A DNA stretch of 64,000 bases, taken from the NCBI GenBank assembly GCA_023150845.1, contig JAKLKD010000011.1:21967-85966 (forward strand). Direction: 5' to 3'. The notes under the pieces were generated by a model. The model had not been told where the DNA came from. It was given only the letters and a program-made list of their open reading frames with translations, and did no database searches. The position numbers and the translations under genes were made by a program. Shown here piece after piece: positions 53,378 to 62,227 of this stretch. The stretch is from Myxococcota bacterium (GTDB lineage: Bacteria; Myxococcota_A; UBA796; CAJQPC01). Position 1 is the first letter of the stretch. Every line of letters starts with the position of its first letter.

Positions 53378-53898
53378 TGGCCCACACCCTCCTTCACCGC
53401 CGCGCTCGCCGGAGCCGCCGCGCCTTCACCCTCATCGAGGTGCTGGTCGCGACGGCGCTGCTCGGCTTCTCGCTCATCGTCATGTTCGGCTTTCACGCGC
53501 AGGCGGTGCGCAGCAACCGCGAGGCGCGAAAGGTCACGGACTGCACCTACCTCGCCCAGCGCCAGGCCGAGGACCTGCTCGCCTTGGAGTGGACCCGCAC
53601 CGGGGGTCGCGGCTCGGGCAGCCTCGCCAGCGGCACGTCCGGCGCCGCGGACTGGGGGCACCTCTACCACCCGGCGGGCGGCGGGGCGCCGACGCCGGTC
53701 AACGCCATGGGCGAGACCTTGGGCTCGGAGACGGCCGGGCAGCCCGCGGCGACCTACTACATCACCTGGGAGGTGGACGAGATGGACCCCACGAATGACT
53801 CGTGGATCCGCCTGCGTGTCCGCTGCGCCTGGGAGGACCGCGCCTTCGGCAACTGGAACGGCACGACGATCTCCACCTACCGCTACCGGGACGACTGA
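53374..53898 (+). CDS. PilV-like minor pilin
   Basis: 174 aa. The prepilin segment RRSRRA then FTLIEVLVATALLGFSLI has Glu at mature position 5. Residue -1 is Ala17 rather than the usual Gly. The remainder is short and Gly-rich with YYITWEVDEMD and two Cys. PilV helps prime the pilus and joins PilW, PilX and FimU/FimT in a cap complex. The gene starts at the ATG in the ATGATG overlap with fimT and ends in ATGA overlap with pilW. GGAGG lies 4 nt upstream of the first ATG. Confidence 0.8.
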   Translation: MMAHTLLHRRARRSRRAFTLIEVLVATALLGFSLIVMFGFHAQAVRSNREARKVTDCTYLAQRQAEDLLALEWTRTGGRGSGSLASGTSGAADWGHLYHPAGGGAPTPVNAMGETLGSETAGQPAATYYITWEVDEMDPTNDSWIRLRVRCAWEDRAFGNWNGTTISTYRYRDD

Positions 53899-55016
53899 TG
53901 CGCGCCACACACAAACTCCGCAGAGCCCGTCAGGGCTTCACGCTGCTTGAGATGATGGTCGCCGTCGCCTTGTCGATCATCGTCACGGCGGCGTTGTACG
54001 CGCTGTTCATCGCCCAGAGCCGCCAGTTCATGACCCAGGACTCCCAGTCCTACATGCACCAAAATCTGCGGTTCGCCATCGACATCCTCTCGCGCTCGGC
54101 GCGTATGGCGGGCTACGGCACGGGCGGTGAGGTCACCGGGGAGCTGGGCTTTGACCCGGCCTCCTCGGCCGTCTCGAACGTCGCGACCTTGCCCGCGGTG
54201 ATCAGCTACGACTCCTGGAGCGGCGGCACGGACGCGATCACGATCGTCTACGCCGACCCGACGCTGGAGATGATGACCGCGCCGAACCAGATCAACGCCT
54301 GCAGCACCTCGGGCATCAGCTTCCCCACCAACCGCCCCAACTACGGCACCTACCTCTCCAGCTACGGCGTGGGCGACTACGTCATGTGCTGGGACTACGC
54401 CCCGGCCACGGGCACGGAGTCTTACCTCTGGTCGGTGCAGTCCGCCGGAAACTCCAGCACGGGCGGCTTGGGTGTGACGCCGATCACCGCGGGTGTGTTC
54501 ACCGACTTCGACGCCGTCTGTGACCCCGCCGATGAGAACCTGCCGCCCGTCATGCACTGCTCTCGGGCGCATATCCTCACCTTCTACATCGACAACACCG
54601 ACGACGGCGTCGGCCCGGGCTCTCCCCAGCACCCGGTCTTGATGATGGACCTCGACTTCGACTTCCCCTCCACGGGCCCGTCCACGGATGACGTGCCCCT
54701 GGTGGACGACATCGAGGACCTCCAGATCTCGTACTGTCCGCGCTCCTTGGCGACCGCGGTCGGCGGCTGCGAGAGCGCGGCCGCCTGGACGGACAACCTC
54801 GGCACCACGTCAGGGCCCTACGACGGGACCGAGGTGTGGATGGTGCGCTTCTCCTTGGTGGCCCGCTCCATGCGGGAGGACGAGCGCGGCGTCTTCCGAT
54901 CTTCCCGGCCAAGTCTCGAAAATCACTCGCCAACTGACCCCGAAGACGGGTATTATCGTCAGGTGTTGACCACCGCGGTCACCGCTCGAAACCTCCGAAT
55001 GATGCACACGCCATGA
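53898..55016 (+). CDS. PilW-like minor pilin
   Basis: 372 aa. The prepilin leader MRATHKLRRARQG is followed by FTLLEMMVAVALSIIVTAA with Glu at mature position 5. The large C-terminal domain is beta-rich with several Cys, typical of PilW. It includes a Gly/Asp-rich acidic stretch near YIDNTDDGVG. It overlaps pilV by 1 nt and pilX by 4 nt, so the four pilins are one operon. A role in the pilus-tip complex with PilY1 is expected. Confidence 0.85.
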   Translation: MRATHKLRRARQGFTLLEMMVAVALSIIVTAALYALFIAQSRQFMTQDSQSYMHQNLRFAIDILSRSARMAGYGTGGEVTGELGFDPASSAVSNVATLPAVISYDSWSGGTDAITIVYADPTLEMMTAPNQINACSTSGISFPTNRPNYGTYLSSYGVGDYVMCWDYAPATGTESYLWSVQSAGNSSTGGLGVTPITAGVFTDFDAVCDPADENLPPVMHCSRAHILTFYIDNTDDGVGPGSPQHPVLMMDLDFDFPSTGPSTDDVPLVDDIEDLQISYCPRSLATAVGGCESAAAWTDNLGTTSGPYDGTEVWMVRFSLVARSMREDERGVFRSSRPSLENHSPTDPEDGYYRQVLTTAVTARNLRMMHTP

Positions 55017-55576
55017 CCCCTCGCCACCGCACCCCGGTCCAGCGCGTCGTCGCCCCCCTCGGGCGGCGCGGCTACGTCATGCTCGTCGTGTTGGTGCTGC
55101 TCGCCCTCATCGGCGTCATCGGCGCGACGAGCTTGTCCATCGCGGGCGTCGACCAGCGCATCGCGAGCCACAACCGCAAACACATGGTCGTCTTCAACAC
55201 CTCCACGGCGGGCACCGAGCACGCCCGGAACGAGCTGGAGACGAAGAACCCGCTGAACGAGGGCCTGGACACGGGCATCGACTCCGCCGATGACTTCGTG
55301 ACGGCCCAAGCCGCCGACGCGAAGTTCGGCGGCTCGGCGTTCACCCAGAACCTCGGCGTCTACTGGGTGCAGGCCACCTACGAGCGCTGCTCGAACCCGC
55401 CGCCAGGCTACTCCACCGAGGTCGGCAAGAACGGCTTCCGCTCGGACTACTGGTCGATGGAGTCCACGGCGAAGATGGTGACAGACCCCTACACGATGAC
55501 CGCCGTGAACGAGACCGAGGCCGTGACCATCGCGACGATCCGGAAAGTGGTCTTCGGCAACTGTAAAGTGCGGTGA
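55013..55576 (+). CDS. PilX-like minor pilin
   Basis: 187 aa. After a basic leader ending RRG comes YVMLVVLVLLALIGVIGATS, a pilin-like helix without Glu at position 5, as seen in PilX and GspK-type minor pilins. The remainder has a DQRIASHNRKHMVVFNTSTA helix and two Cys near the end. It overlaps pilW by 4 nt (ATGA). PilX promotes aggregation and tip-complex assembly. The lack of Glu5 may place it at the tip. Confidence 0.75.
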   Translation: MTPRHRTPVQRVVAPLGRRGYVMLVVLVLLALIGVIGATSLSIAGVDQRIASHNRKHMVVFNTSTAGTEHARNELETKNPLNEGLDTGIDSADDFVTAQAADAKFGGSAFTQNLGVYWVQATYERCSNPPPGYSTEVGKNGFRSDYWSMESTAKMVTDPYTMTAVNETEAVTIATIRKVVFGNCKVR

Positions 55577-55592
55577 GAGGCAGGAGGCCCCC

Positions 55593-58500
55593 ATGCCCAG
55601 CAAGTCCATGAAGTCCCTCATCTCCCTGACCGCCCCCTTCGGGCTCGCCGCGCTCATGCTCGTGGCGCGCCTGCCCGTGGTCCACGCCGAGTCCAGCGCC
55701 GCGGGTGAGGAGTTCCTCTCCAACGCCGAGGCCGCGCCGCCGAACATCATCTTCATCCTCGACCTCTCCACGGACATGACCGAGGACTGCGGCGAGTCGG
55801 ACGATGACACCTCGGACACGGCGAGCCCGACGCCGCTGGGCAAGACCTGCCTGGAGGTGACCCTCGACGCCATCGAGCAGCTCTCTCAGCATTATGAGTG
55901 GGCGCATTATGGCGTGGTCGGCACGAGCTCCGACGCCGGTGACAACCAGTTCTTCCCCATCGCGCCCTTGGGCTCGTCCCAGGCGGAGATCGCCGCGGCC
56001 TTGGACCTCGTCGTCTCCAGCGGCTCCTCTGTGCGCAATATGGGCGAGTCGCTCTCCGAGGTGGTCGATTATGTCGAGCGCGCGGACGCCAGCGATCCGT
56101 GCAAGCTCTACGCCCGCACCTCTCTGGTGACGGGCAAAGACTTCTGCAACGTGCCGCTGACGTATGCCTGCCAAGAGACCCACGTCATCAGCATCGCCAT
56201 CAGCCACCCCAGCGAAGACAAGATCGTGTCGAACGCCACGCCGTCTGGGAGCATGGCGAACGACGTGATGTGTGACGCCACGGGTGTGGTCACCTCGCCG
56301 CCGGACGAGGACTGCACCTACGACAACGTCGTGCACTACGCCTACAACAACGACGCGCGGTCGGACCTCTCCGACACCCAGAACATCATCACACACACGA
56401 TCGCCATCAAGGTCGGCGGCGCGTCTGTGGCGGAGTCTCTGTACGGAAACTCTGTAGACCAGATCAGCAACGAGGGTGTGTACACCGTCGCCAACTCCGG
56501 CGATGAGGTGCTGGGCAAGATCATGACCATCATGGGCTACATCCGGGCGGGCTTTTATTCCCGCTCGTCGCCCGTGGTGTCCGCGGACGGTGAGTACGTC
56601 ATCTACTCGTTCTACGAGATCAGCGGCGACAACCCGCTCGCTGAGGGCCACGTCCGCGCCTACCGTGTCGGGACGGACCCGGCGGACCTCTCCACCTACG
56701 GTCAGATCATCGACAGCGGCAACACCCAGTTCGGCGGCGCGGATTGGGACGCGGGCGATCTGCTCGTGTCTCGCCCGGTCATCACCTCGGAGTCCAACCC
56801 CGACGACCGTGACGGTCTCGGTCAGCGCGACATCTACACCTTCGTCGAAGAGATGATGGTGCTCTCGGGTGAGGCCGTCTACAACGAGGGCAACGACGAC
56901 CACCGCATGGGCTTCGATTATGAGTTCGTCGAGGCCGTCCGGAACAACATGGGCCACCTGCCCTACTTCATGGACAACACCGACTCCGACTCAAACGGCT
57001 GCGCCGACGTCACCGCCTACGACCTCAACAAGGACGGCTGTGACGTAGACGCCGACGACATGCAGGCGCTCGTGGACTTTGTGCGTGGTCTCCCCAGCGC
57101 CGAGTTCCGTTATCTCGACCAGCAGCGCGGGTACTGGAAGCTCGGTGACTCGCCCCACGCCTCCCCCGTCGTGGTGAGCGCGCGCAACAACGTCTTCTCG
57201 ACGGACCCCACCTACCGCAAGTTTGTGCAGGGTCTTGAGGCGAACGACGTGCCCGACATGGTGTACATCCCGGCGAACGACGGGATGCTGCACGCCTTCC
57301 GTCTGTACGACGACCTGAGCACCACCGCCGCCGCCAGCACCCACGGCTCGTCTGAGGACGCCGATGAGGCAGGCGAGGAGCTCTGGGCCTGGATCCCGGC
57401 GTACACGATCTACCGTGAGGAGCACCGCGACGAGACCTGGTCTGGCGGGCTCATCGACATGATGTGGTACGGTCGCACCTTCCTGTTTGACGGCAGCCCC
57501 GTCGTCGAGGACGTCTGGATTGACGGCTTCAACGACGGCGTCGCTGACGGCATCAAGGCGACGGACGGCTCGGAGTGGCGCCGTGTGCTCGTCGTGCAGC
57601 AGGGCCAGGGCGGCCCGGTGACCCTCGCGCTGGACATCACCGACCCCATGGACCCCCGGTTCTTGTGGGAGTACTCAAACTCCATGGACCCGGAGGCCCA
57701 GGCCTACACGGTGTCGCGTCCGGTCATCGCCAACGTCTACAACGCCGAGTCCACGGACCCGAGCGAATACAAGGACACTTGGGTCGCGATGTTCGGCTCG
57801 GGACGCGCCGTGCCGATCGGCAGCGCCACGACGGACTACTACAACACGGCTGAGGCCGAGATCTACATGTGGCACATCGCGGCGGACTACTGGGGTACGC
57901 CGTCTGTGTCGTATGACCTGCAGGGCAGCACGGGCCACCCGGAGAGCACGACGAGCGCGCTGGACGCTGACGGCGACGGTCGCGATGAGTACGGCTACAT
58001 CTCGGGCTCCTTGGCGGTCGTGGACGTGGACAGCGACGGCGACGTGGACGTCATGTATTTCCCGGTCACGACCTCTTATGAGCCCTCGGACATGGGTGAC
58101 CCTGACGGCGACGGCGGCTCGGGCACGGGCGACGTGGCGGATCCTGGCTACACCTGGATGTACAAGGCGATCATCAACACCGCGGACCCCGAGCACCCGA
58201 CCTGGTGTGAGTTCTACGATCCCAACGATTATGTCGGGGTGCGCCCCGAGGTGTATTACGCCGCCACGACCTCTTGGCACGCCGACGGCGCGCTGGGTGT
58301 GTATTGGGGCACGGGCACCCCCTACGATCGTGACTCCACGGAGAAGGGTTACTTCTTCGCCGTGAAGGATCCTGAGCCCTTGGCTTGCGCCACCGCTGTG
58401 CCCATCGACGAGTGTGGCGCCGCGGGCGCGTATGAGCTCACCGCGGGCGAGGGCCTCACGGCCGACCCCGTGATCTACGCCGGGACCGTGTATTTCTCGA

Positions 58501-58787
58501 CCTACATCCCCGCCTCCGACCGCTGCACCGCGGGCGAGGGCCGGATTTATGGCTTGAACTACAAGGACTGTGAGGGCGCGATCGACACAGACGGTGACGG
58601 CGCGGGCGACGCCTCGTACATCACCGTGGCGGGTTATCCCTCCTCTGTGGCGATCTCGGAGACGGGCTCGCTGTTCTACGGCAGCTCCAACCCCGACACC
58701 TCGGGCACGGCGGCGGTCGGGAACCTCACGGCGATGACCGATCCTTACCTCGGCACGAAGATGATGGGGCTCCGTGAGGTGTTCTGA
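55593..58787 (+). CDS. pilY1: PilY1-type pilus-tip adhesin
   Basis: 1064 aa. A signal peptide (through VVHAE) is followed by a von Willebrand-like domain at about 50-310 with a degenerate metal site, ILDLSTDM (DxSxD rather than DxSxS). The C-terminal about 600 residues are the PilY1 beta-propeller, with RYLDQQRGYWKLGDSPHASP, MVYIPANDGMLHAF, LVVQQGQGGPVTLALDITDP and a Ca-type DLNKDGCDVDADD loop. PilY1 sits at the pilus tip and mediates surface sensing and adhesion. It lies 16 nt after pilX. Confidence 0.9.
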   Translation: MPSKSMKSLISLTAPFGLAALMLVARLPVVHAESSAAGEEFLSNAEAAPPNIIFILDLSTDMTEDCGESDDDTSDTASPTPLGKTCLEVTLDAIEQLSQHYEWAHYGVVGTSSDAGDNQFFPIAPLGSSQAEIAAALDLVVSSGSSVRNMGESLSEVVDYVERADASDPCKLYARTSLVTGKDFCNVPLTYACQETHVISIAISHPSEDKIVSNATPSGSMANDVMCDATGVVTSPPDEDCTYDNVVHYAYNNDARSDLSDTQNIITHTIAIKVGGASVAESLYGNSVDQISNEGVYTVANSGDEVLGKIMTIMGYIRAGFYSRSSPVVSADGEYVIYSFYEISGDNPLAEGHVRAYRVGTDPADLSTYGQIIDSGNTQFGGADWDAGDLLVSRPVITSESNPDDRDGLGQRDIYTFVEEMMVLSGEAVYNEGNDDHRMGFDYEFVEAVRNNMGHLPYFMDNTDSDSNGCADVTAYDLNKDGCDVDADDMQALVDFVRGLPSAEFRYLDQQRGYWKLGDSPHASPVVVSARNNVFSTDPTYRKFVQGLEANDVPDMVYIPANDGMLHAFRLYDDLSTTAAASTHGSSEDADEAGEELWAWIPAYTIYREEHRDETWSGGLIDMMWYGRTFLFDGSPVVEDVWIDGFNDGVADGIKATDGSEWRRVLVVQQGQGGPVTLALDITDPMDPRFLWEYSNSMDPEAQAYTVSRPVIANVYNAESTDPSEYKDTWVAMFGSGRAVPIGSATTDYYNTAEAEIYMWHIAADYWGTPSVSYDLQGSTGHPESTTSALDADGDGRDEYGYISGSLAVVDVDSDGDVDVMYFPVTTSYEPSDMGDPDGDGGSGTGDVADPGYTWMYKAIINTADPEHPTWCEFYDPNDYVGVRPEVYYAATTSWHADGALGVYWGTGTPYDRDSTEKGYFFAVKDPEPLACATAVPIDECGAAGAYELTAGEGLTADPVIYAGTVYFSTYIPASDRCTAGEGRIYGLNYKDCEGAIDTDGDGAGDASYITVAGYPSSVAISETGSLFYGSSNPDTSGTAAVGNLTAMTDPYLGTKMMGLREVF

Positions 58788-59541
58788 GCCCGCGCTGCTC
58801 ATCGCCCTCTCGCTCCTCGGCGCCTGCGCCGGGGGGCGGGAGGACGCTGGCGTGAAGGACGAGGCCGCCGCGGACGACAGCGCGGCGACGACCGACAGCG
58901 GCGGCACAGACGACAGCACGAGCACAGACGACAGCGACGACACGTCGTCTGAGCCGCTCGGCTGGTCGAACCTCGTCTTTCCGCTCATCCAGGCGCGCTG
59001 TGACGACTGCCACGACTACTGGGGGCCGGAGTCTGAGCTGGCCTACCAGCGGCTCACCGAGACCCGGGGCGCGGAGCCCGCCTTGGTGATCGCCGGGGAC
59101 GCGGCGAGCAGCCTCTTTCACCAGAAGCTCGGCCCGACGCCGCCGAAAGGCGGCCAGATGCCGCTGCAGGTGCCCGCGCTGTCCGAGGCGAAGATCGAGG
59201 CGATCCGCGACTGGATCAACGACGGCGCCCCCGAGGACCAGCTCTGGACCGTGTTTGGTGAGCTCTACAAGGGCGCGGGGAGCTGCTGGAACTGCCACCG
59301 GAGCTGGGGCGAGGCCGGGCCGTCGAACACGAGCGCGCTCCAGGCGACTCTGCTCAGCCGCAGCGTCGGCGGCTACACCCTCGTCGTGCCCGGCGACGCT
59401 GAGTCATCCTTGCTCTACCTCAAGCTCGTGCCCGAGAAGCTGCCCTTCGGCCAGTCCATGCCGCTGAGCTACTCCTTTGTGTCGGATCAGGAGCTCGCGG
59501 ACATCGCCGCCTGGATCGACGCGGGCGCGGCCTTCGACTGA
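58774..59541 (+). CDS. Di-haem cytochrome c lipoprotein
   Basis: 255 aa. The GTG start overlaps the end of pilY1 by 14 nt. The signal ends in lipobox LLGAC (Cys18), and an Asp/Ser/Thr-rich linker follows. Two CxxCH haem-binding sites are visible: CDDCH (76-80) and CWNCH (171-175), each in a planctomycete-type cytochrome c-like repeat with MP..LS...I..I..WI.DGA. It is an exported c-type cytochrome. Its link to pili rests only on the overlap. Confidence 0.8.
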   Translation: MRCSEPALLIALSLLGACAGGREDAGVKDEAAADDSAATTDSGGTDDSTSTDDSDDTSSEPLGWSNLVFPLIQARCDDCHDYWGPESELAYQRLTETRGAEPALVIAGDAASSLFHQKLGPTPPKGGQMPLQVPALSEAKIEAIRDWINDGAPEDQLWTVFGELYKGAGSCWNCHRSWGEAGPSNTSALQATLLSRSVGGYTLVVPGDAESSLLYLKLVPEKLPFGQSMPLSYSFVSDQELADIAAWIDAGAAFD

Positions 59542-59611
59542 TCGACGGCCTGGACGCGGCGGGTTATTGGCGGCTGAGTAGACTCTCTGCGCTCCTTCGC
59601 TGAGGTGACCC

Positions 59612-60070
59612 GTGCCTGGCTCCATCCCACCCCGCCCGAGCGGCGGAGGCTTCGCCACCGAGCTGAACGTGCGTTTTCCCGACGTAGACGCCGCGGGGAT
59701 CGTCTATTTCGCCAAGGCGTTTGATTACGCTCATCTCGCCTGGGAGGAGCTGCTCAGCGCCGGGGGTCTGCCGCTGCACGAGGCCATCCCGGGGCGGCCC
59801 TGGATCCTGCCGCTCATCCACGCCGAGGCCGATTATCGGCGGCCGATGCGTTTCGGTGAGCGCCTGCGGGTCGAGGCGAGCCTCACCGACGTCGGCGGCT
59901 CTACGGTCACCCTCCGTTACGCCATCAAGGGCAACGACGGCGAGCTCCGGGCGACGGTCACCCTCATCCACTGCGCCGTCGACAAGGCCAGCGCGCGGCG
60001 CATCACCCTCCCGGACGAGGTGCTTGAGGTGCTCGGGCGCGCGGGGCTCGGCCTGCCGGGCTCACCATGA
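59612..60070 (+). CDS. Acyl-CoA thioesterase (4HBT-like hotdog)
   Basis: 152 aa. The hotdog signature VRFPDVDAAGIVYFAKAFDY, with the Asp-containing VDAAGIVYF core, is followed by AWEELLS and YRRPMRFGERLRVEASL. It resembles 4-hydroxybenzoyl-CoA or dihydroxynaphthoyl-CoA thioesterases, so it hydrolyses an acyl- or aroyl-CoA. The precise substrate is unknown. The GTG start is near a GAGGTGA. The stop overlaps the next gene by 4 nt (ATGA). Confidence 0.85.
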   Translation: MPGSIPPRPSGGGFATELNVRFPDVDAAGIVYFAKAFDYAHLAWEELLSAGGLPLHEAIPGRPWILPLIHAEADYRRPMRFGERLRVEASLTDVGGSTVTLRYAIKGNDGELRATVTLIHCAVDKASARRITLPDEVLEVLGRAGLGLPGSP

Positions 60071-60759
60071 TGCTCCTCATCTTGGCGGCCTGCCTCGGGC
60101 GCTCCACCGAGCCCCCGGTCGTGGAGACCCCCGCCGTGGACACGCCGAGCCCGCCTCGGACGCCGAGCTTCCCCGGCGACGGCGGCGACTGGGCGAGCCT
60201 CGAGTTGCCGAGCGTCGGCGTCACCGGGCTCACGGGGACCTGGGGCGAGGCGCGGTTTGAGGTGCCCGCGGAGCTGCACCACCAGCTCCCCGAGCAGGTC
60301 ACCGCGCGGTTCGTGGCCTCAGGGTGGGCCCTCACCGGGGAGACGGCCCGGGACGACATGCGGGTCTGGACCTATGGCCGTGGTGACCAGCGCTGGGAGC
60401 TCGGCGTGCTGCGCCTGCCGGGGATGCCGGGCGCCCGGGGCAGCCTTCTGTGGTCCACGACGACGGCGCTGCCGCCCTGGTCGGCGCTCAACCCGCCCGC
60501 GGCGCTGAGCACGGTGTGTCGCCCCATCTCTTGCGGCTTCACCTACGCCGCGGGCAGCACCGAGGGCGTGTGGGCGGCGTGGTCCAAGGCCCTGGACGCC
60601 GCGGGATACACCCTGGAGGCGTCTGTCGGCACCTCCGAGCAGCGCCGCCGGGGTGACGAGCGGCTCGATCTCACCTTGGTGGAGAGCCCGGAGGGCCTCT
60701 TGGTGAGCGTCATGATCTGTGTTGAGGACGGCCGAGGCGGCTGCGCGCCGCGGCCCTGA
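60067..60759 (+). CDS. Lipoprotein of unknown function
   Basis: 230 aa. The signal MMLLILAAC has a lipobox LAAC. A Pro/Thr-rich linker precedes a soluble domain of about 190 aa with VGVTGLTGTWGEARFEVPAE and two Cys near residues 147 and 153. It is translationally coupled to the thioesterase gene. It converges with the FGase-like gene (6 nt between stops). Confidence 0.6.
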   Translation: MMLLILAACLGRSTEPPVVETPAVDTPSPPRTPSFPGDGGDWASLELPSVGVTGLTGTWGEARFEVPAELHHQLPEQVTARFVASGWALTGETARDDMRVWTYGRGDQRWELGVLRLPGMPGARGSLLWSTTTALPPWSALNPPAALSTVCRPISCGFTYAAGSTEGVWAAWSKALDAAGYTLEASVGTSEQRRRGDERLDLTLVESPEGLLVSVMICVEDGRGGCAPRP

Positions 60760-60765
60760 CCGCAC

Positions 60766-62022
60766 TCACCGATCCACGTCCCGATACCAGGGCTGGCGGA
60801 GCTCATCCTCGCTCATCGTGAGCTTCACCTCGCCCTCGCGGTCTTCAGTGAGGTGGGTGTAGACGGCCCGGGCGAGGGCCTGGCCCACCCGGGCGGCGAC
60901 TTCAGGCTTGGGCGCGACGGGGCGACCGTCCTTGTCGAAGTCCCAGACGAGGTCCTTACGCACCTCGATGCCGACACAGCTCGGGCGCTCGTCGGAGTGG
61001 CGGTACTCCTCGACGATGTGACTGTGCGCGGTGAAGTCGGCGATGGCCTGGTAGGCGTCGCGAGCCTCGCGGAAGGTCTCCTCTTGGCCCTTGGGCGCCC
61101 GGCGGAACATGTGGATGTAGCTGCGCAGCATCTCGGACTCGGAGTTGCGCAGGTTGGTGTCCATGAGCATGTCCCACACCATACAGAATGCGGGGCTGTA
61201 GCTCGACGCGGGGTTGATGGCCTCAAACCGGCGGCGAAGGTAGTCGAAGAAGTACCAGACCTGGGCGCGCACCTCGATGCTGCCCTCGGGGAGCAGGTAG
61301 GGGTAGTTGTGCGCCACGGGGAAGCCGGCCTTCTCCATTGTGAGCGAGAGGCGGTCCCGCAGCATACGGTTGCAGGTGAACTCGCCGAGGATGTCGGGGA
61401 AGAGCGCGTCAAACACGCCGAAGGGCAGGCGACTGTTCGCGGAGTAGGCGTTTGAGAGCGTCACGAGGCTGATGTGGGGCCGCACGGTGCCGCTGGCGTT
61501 GCAGCGGTCGTAGGTGTGCACCGCGATCTTGATGAGCTTGCCGCGCACGGCGTGATCGTAGCCCGCGGAGATGCGGTCGTAATAATCCTCCAGCACGATC
61601 CGCTTCTGCTCCCACGACAAGAGCTCGGAGAAGGGGTAGTTCAGCGCGAAGCGGCCGAGGTGGTCGCCGGTCTGGCGGGTGAGCCCGGGGAAGCGCCCGT
61701 AGTCCATGAGCACCCGGGCGAGGTTCACCCGGTGGTAACCCTCGATGCCCAGGGCCATGGCGAGGTTCTCGGCGACCATGTTGGCGCCCCAGTCCCGCTC
61801 GCTGAGGTAGGCCCCCAAGAAGGCCTCGTCGGGCACGCGGCTCCCGTCGGGGCGCCGCAAGAACTGCTCGGGCAGCACCGGCCCGTCGTGTACGGTGTCG
61901 ATGAGGATGCGCTCGCGGAGCTCCGGCGGGCAGGGCGTCGCCGTAGGCACCTTGGGCACCCGGACCAGCTCGAAGGGCGGGAGCGGCTCGGTGGTGTACC
62001 GGATGAGGTCGGGGCTCAGCAT
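60766..62022 (-). CDS. N-formylglutamate amidohydrolase-like protein
   Basis: 418 aa, cytoplasmic. IDTVHDGPVLPEQFL, then LSERDWGANMVAEN, the ALNYPFSELLSW stretch and the later HTYDRC element follow the FGase pattern, in which paired acids and His bind zinc. FGase normally hydrolyses formylglutamate in histidine degradation, but related proteins act on other formyl or acyl substrates. The ATG at 62022 begins the conserved part; a TTG at 62079 is also in frame. Confidence 0.65.
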   Translation of the reverse strand: MLSPDLIRYTTEPLPPFELVRVPKVPTATPCPPELRERILIDTVHDGPVLPEQFLRRPDGSRVPDEAFLGAYLSERDWGANMVAENLAMALGIEGYHRVNLARVLMDYGRFPGLTRQTGDHLGRFALNYPFSELLSWEQKRIVLEDYYDRISAGYDHAVRGKLIKIAVHTYDRCNASGTVRPHISLVTLSNAYSANSRLPFGVFDALFPDILGEFTCNRMLRDRLSLTMEKAGFPVAHNYPYLLPEGSIEVRAQVWYFFDYLRRRFEAINPASSYSPAFCMVWDMLMDTNLRNSESEMLRSYIHMFRRAPKGQEETFREARDAYQAIADFTAHSHIVEEYRHSDERPSCVGIEVRKDLVWDFDKDGRPVAPKPEVAARVGQALARAVYTHLTEDREGEVKLTMSEDELRQPWYRDVDR

Positions 62023-62227
62023 GGCGTGCTCGGGCGGGAGGTACCTATGCAGGATGCCCCGACCGGGGCGGCGCGTCAACGCCTCCAGAGGCCGATGAGG
62101 GGCGCGTCCGCGCGGCCTCCTGCGGGCGTCGGGATCAAGAACCGCAGTGTTGGCGAGACCTTGACGACTGGGCTCACGGCCCGCCTCGCCGAGGGGATCC
62201 GCCCTGGCGCGCCGCCCCCACGTCCTC

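Noticed and set aside
55341..58988. Two long minus-strand open frames opposite pilY1
   Set aside because: Val/His/Arg/Gly-rich translations with no domain; pilY1 motifs cover the plus strand.
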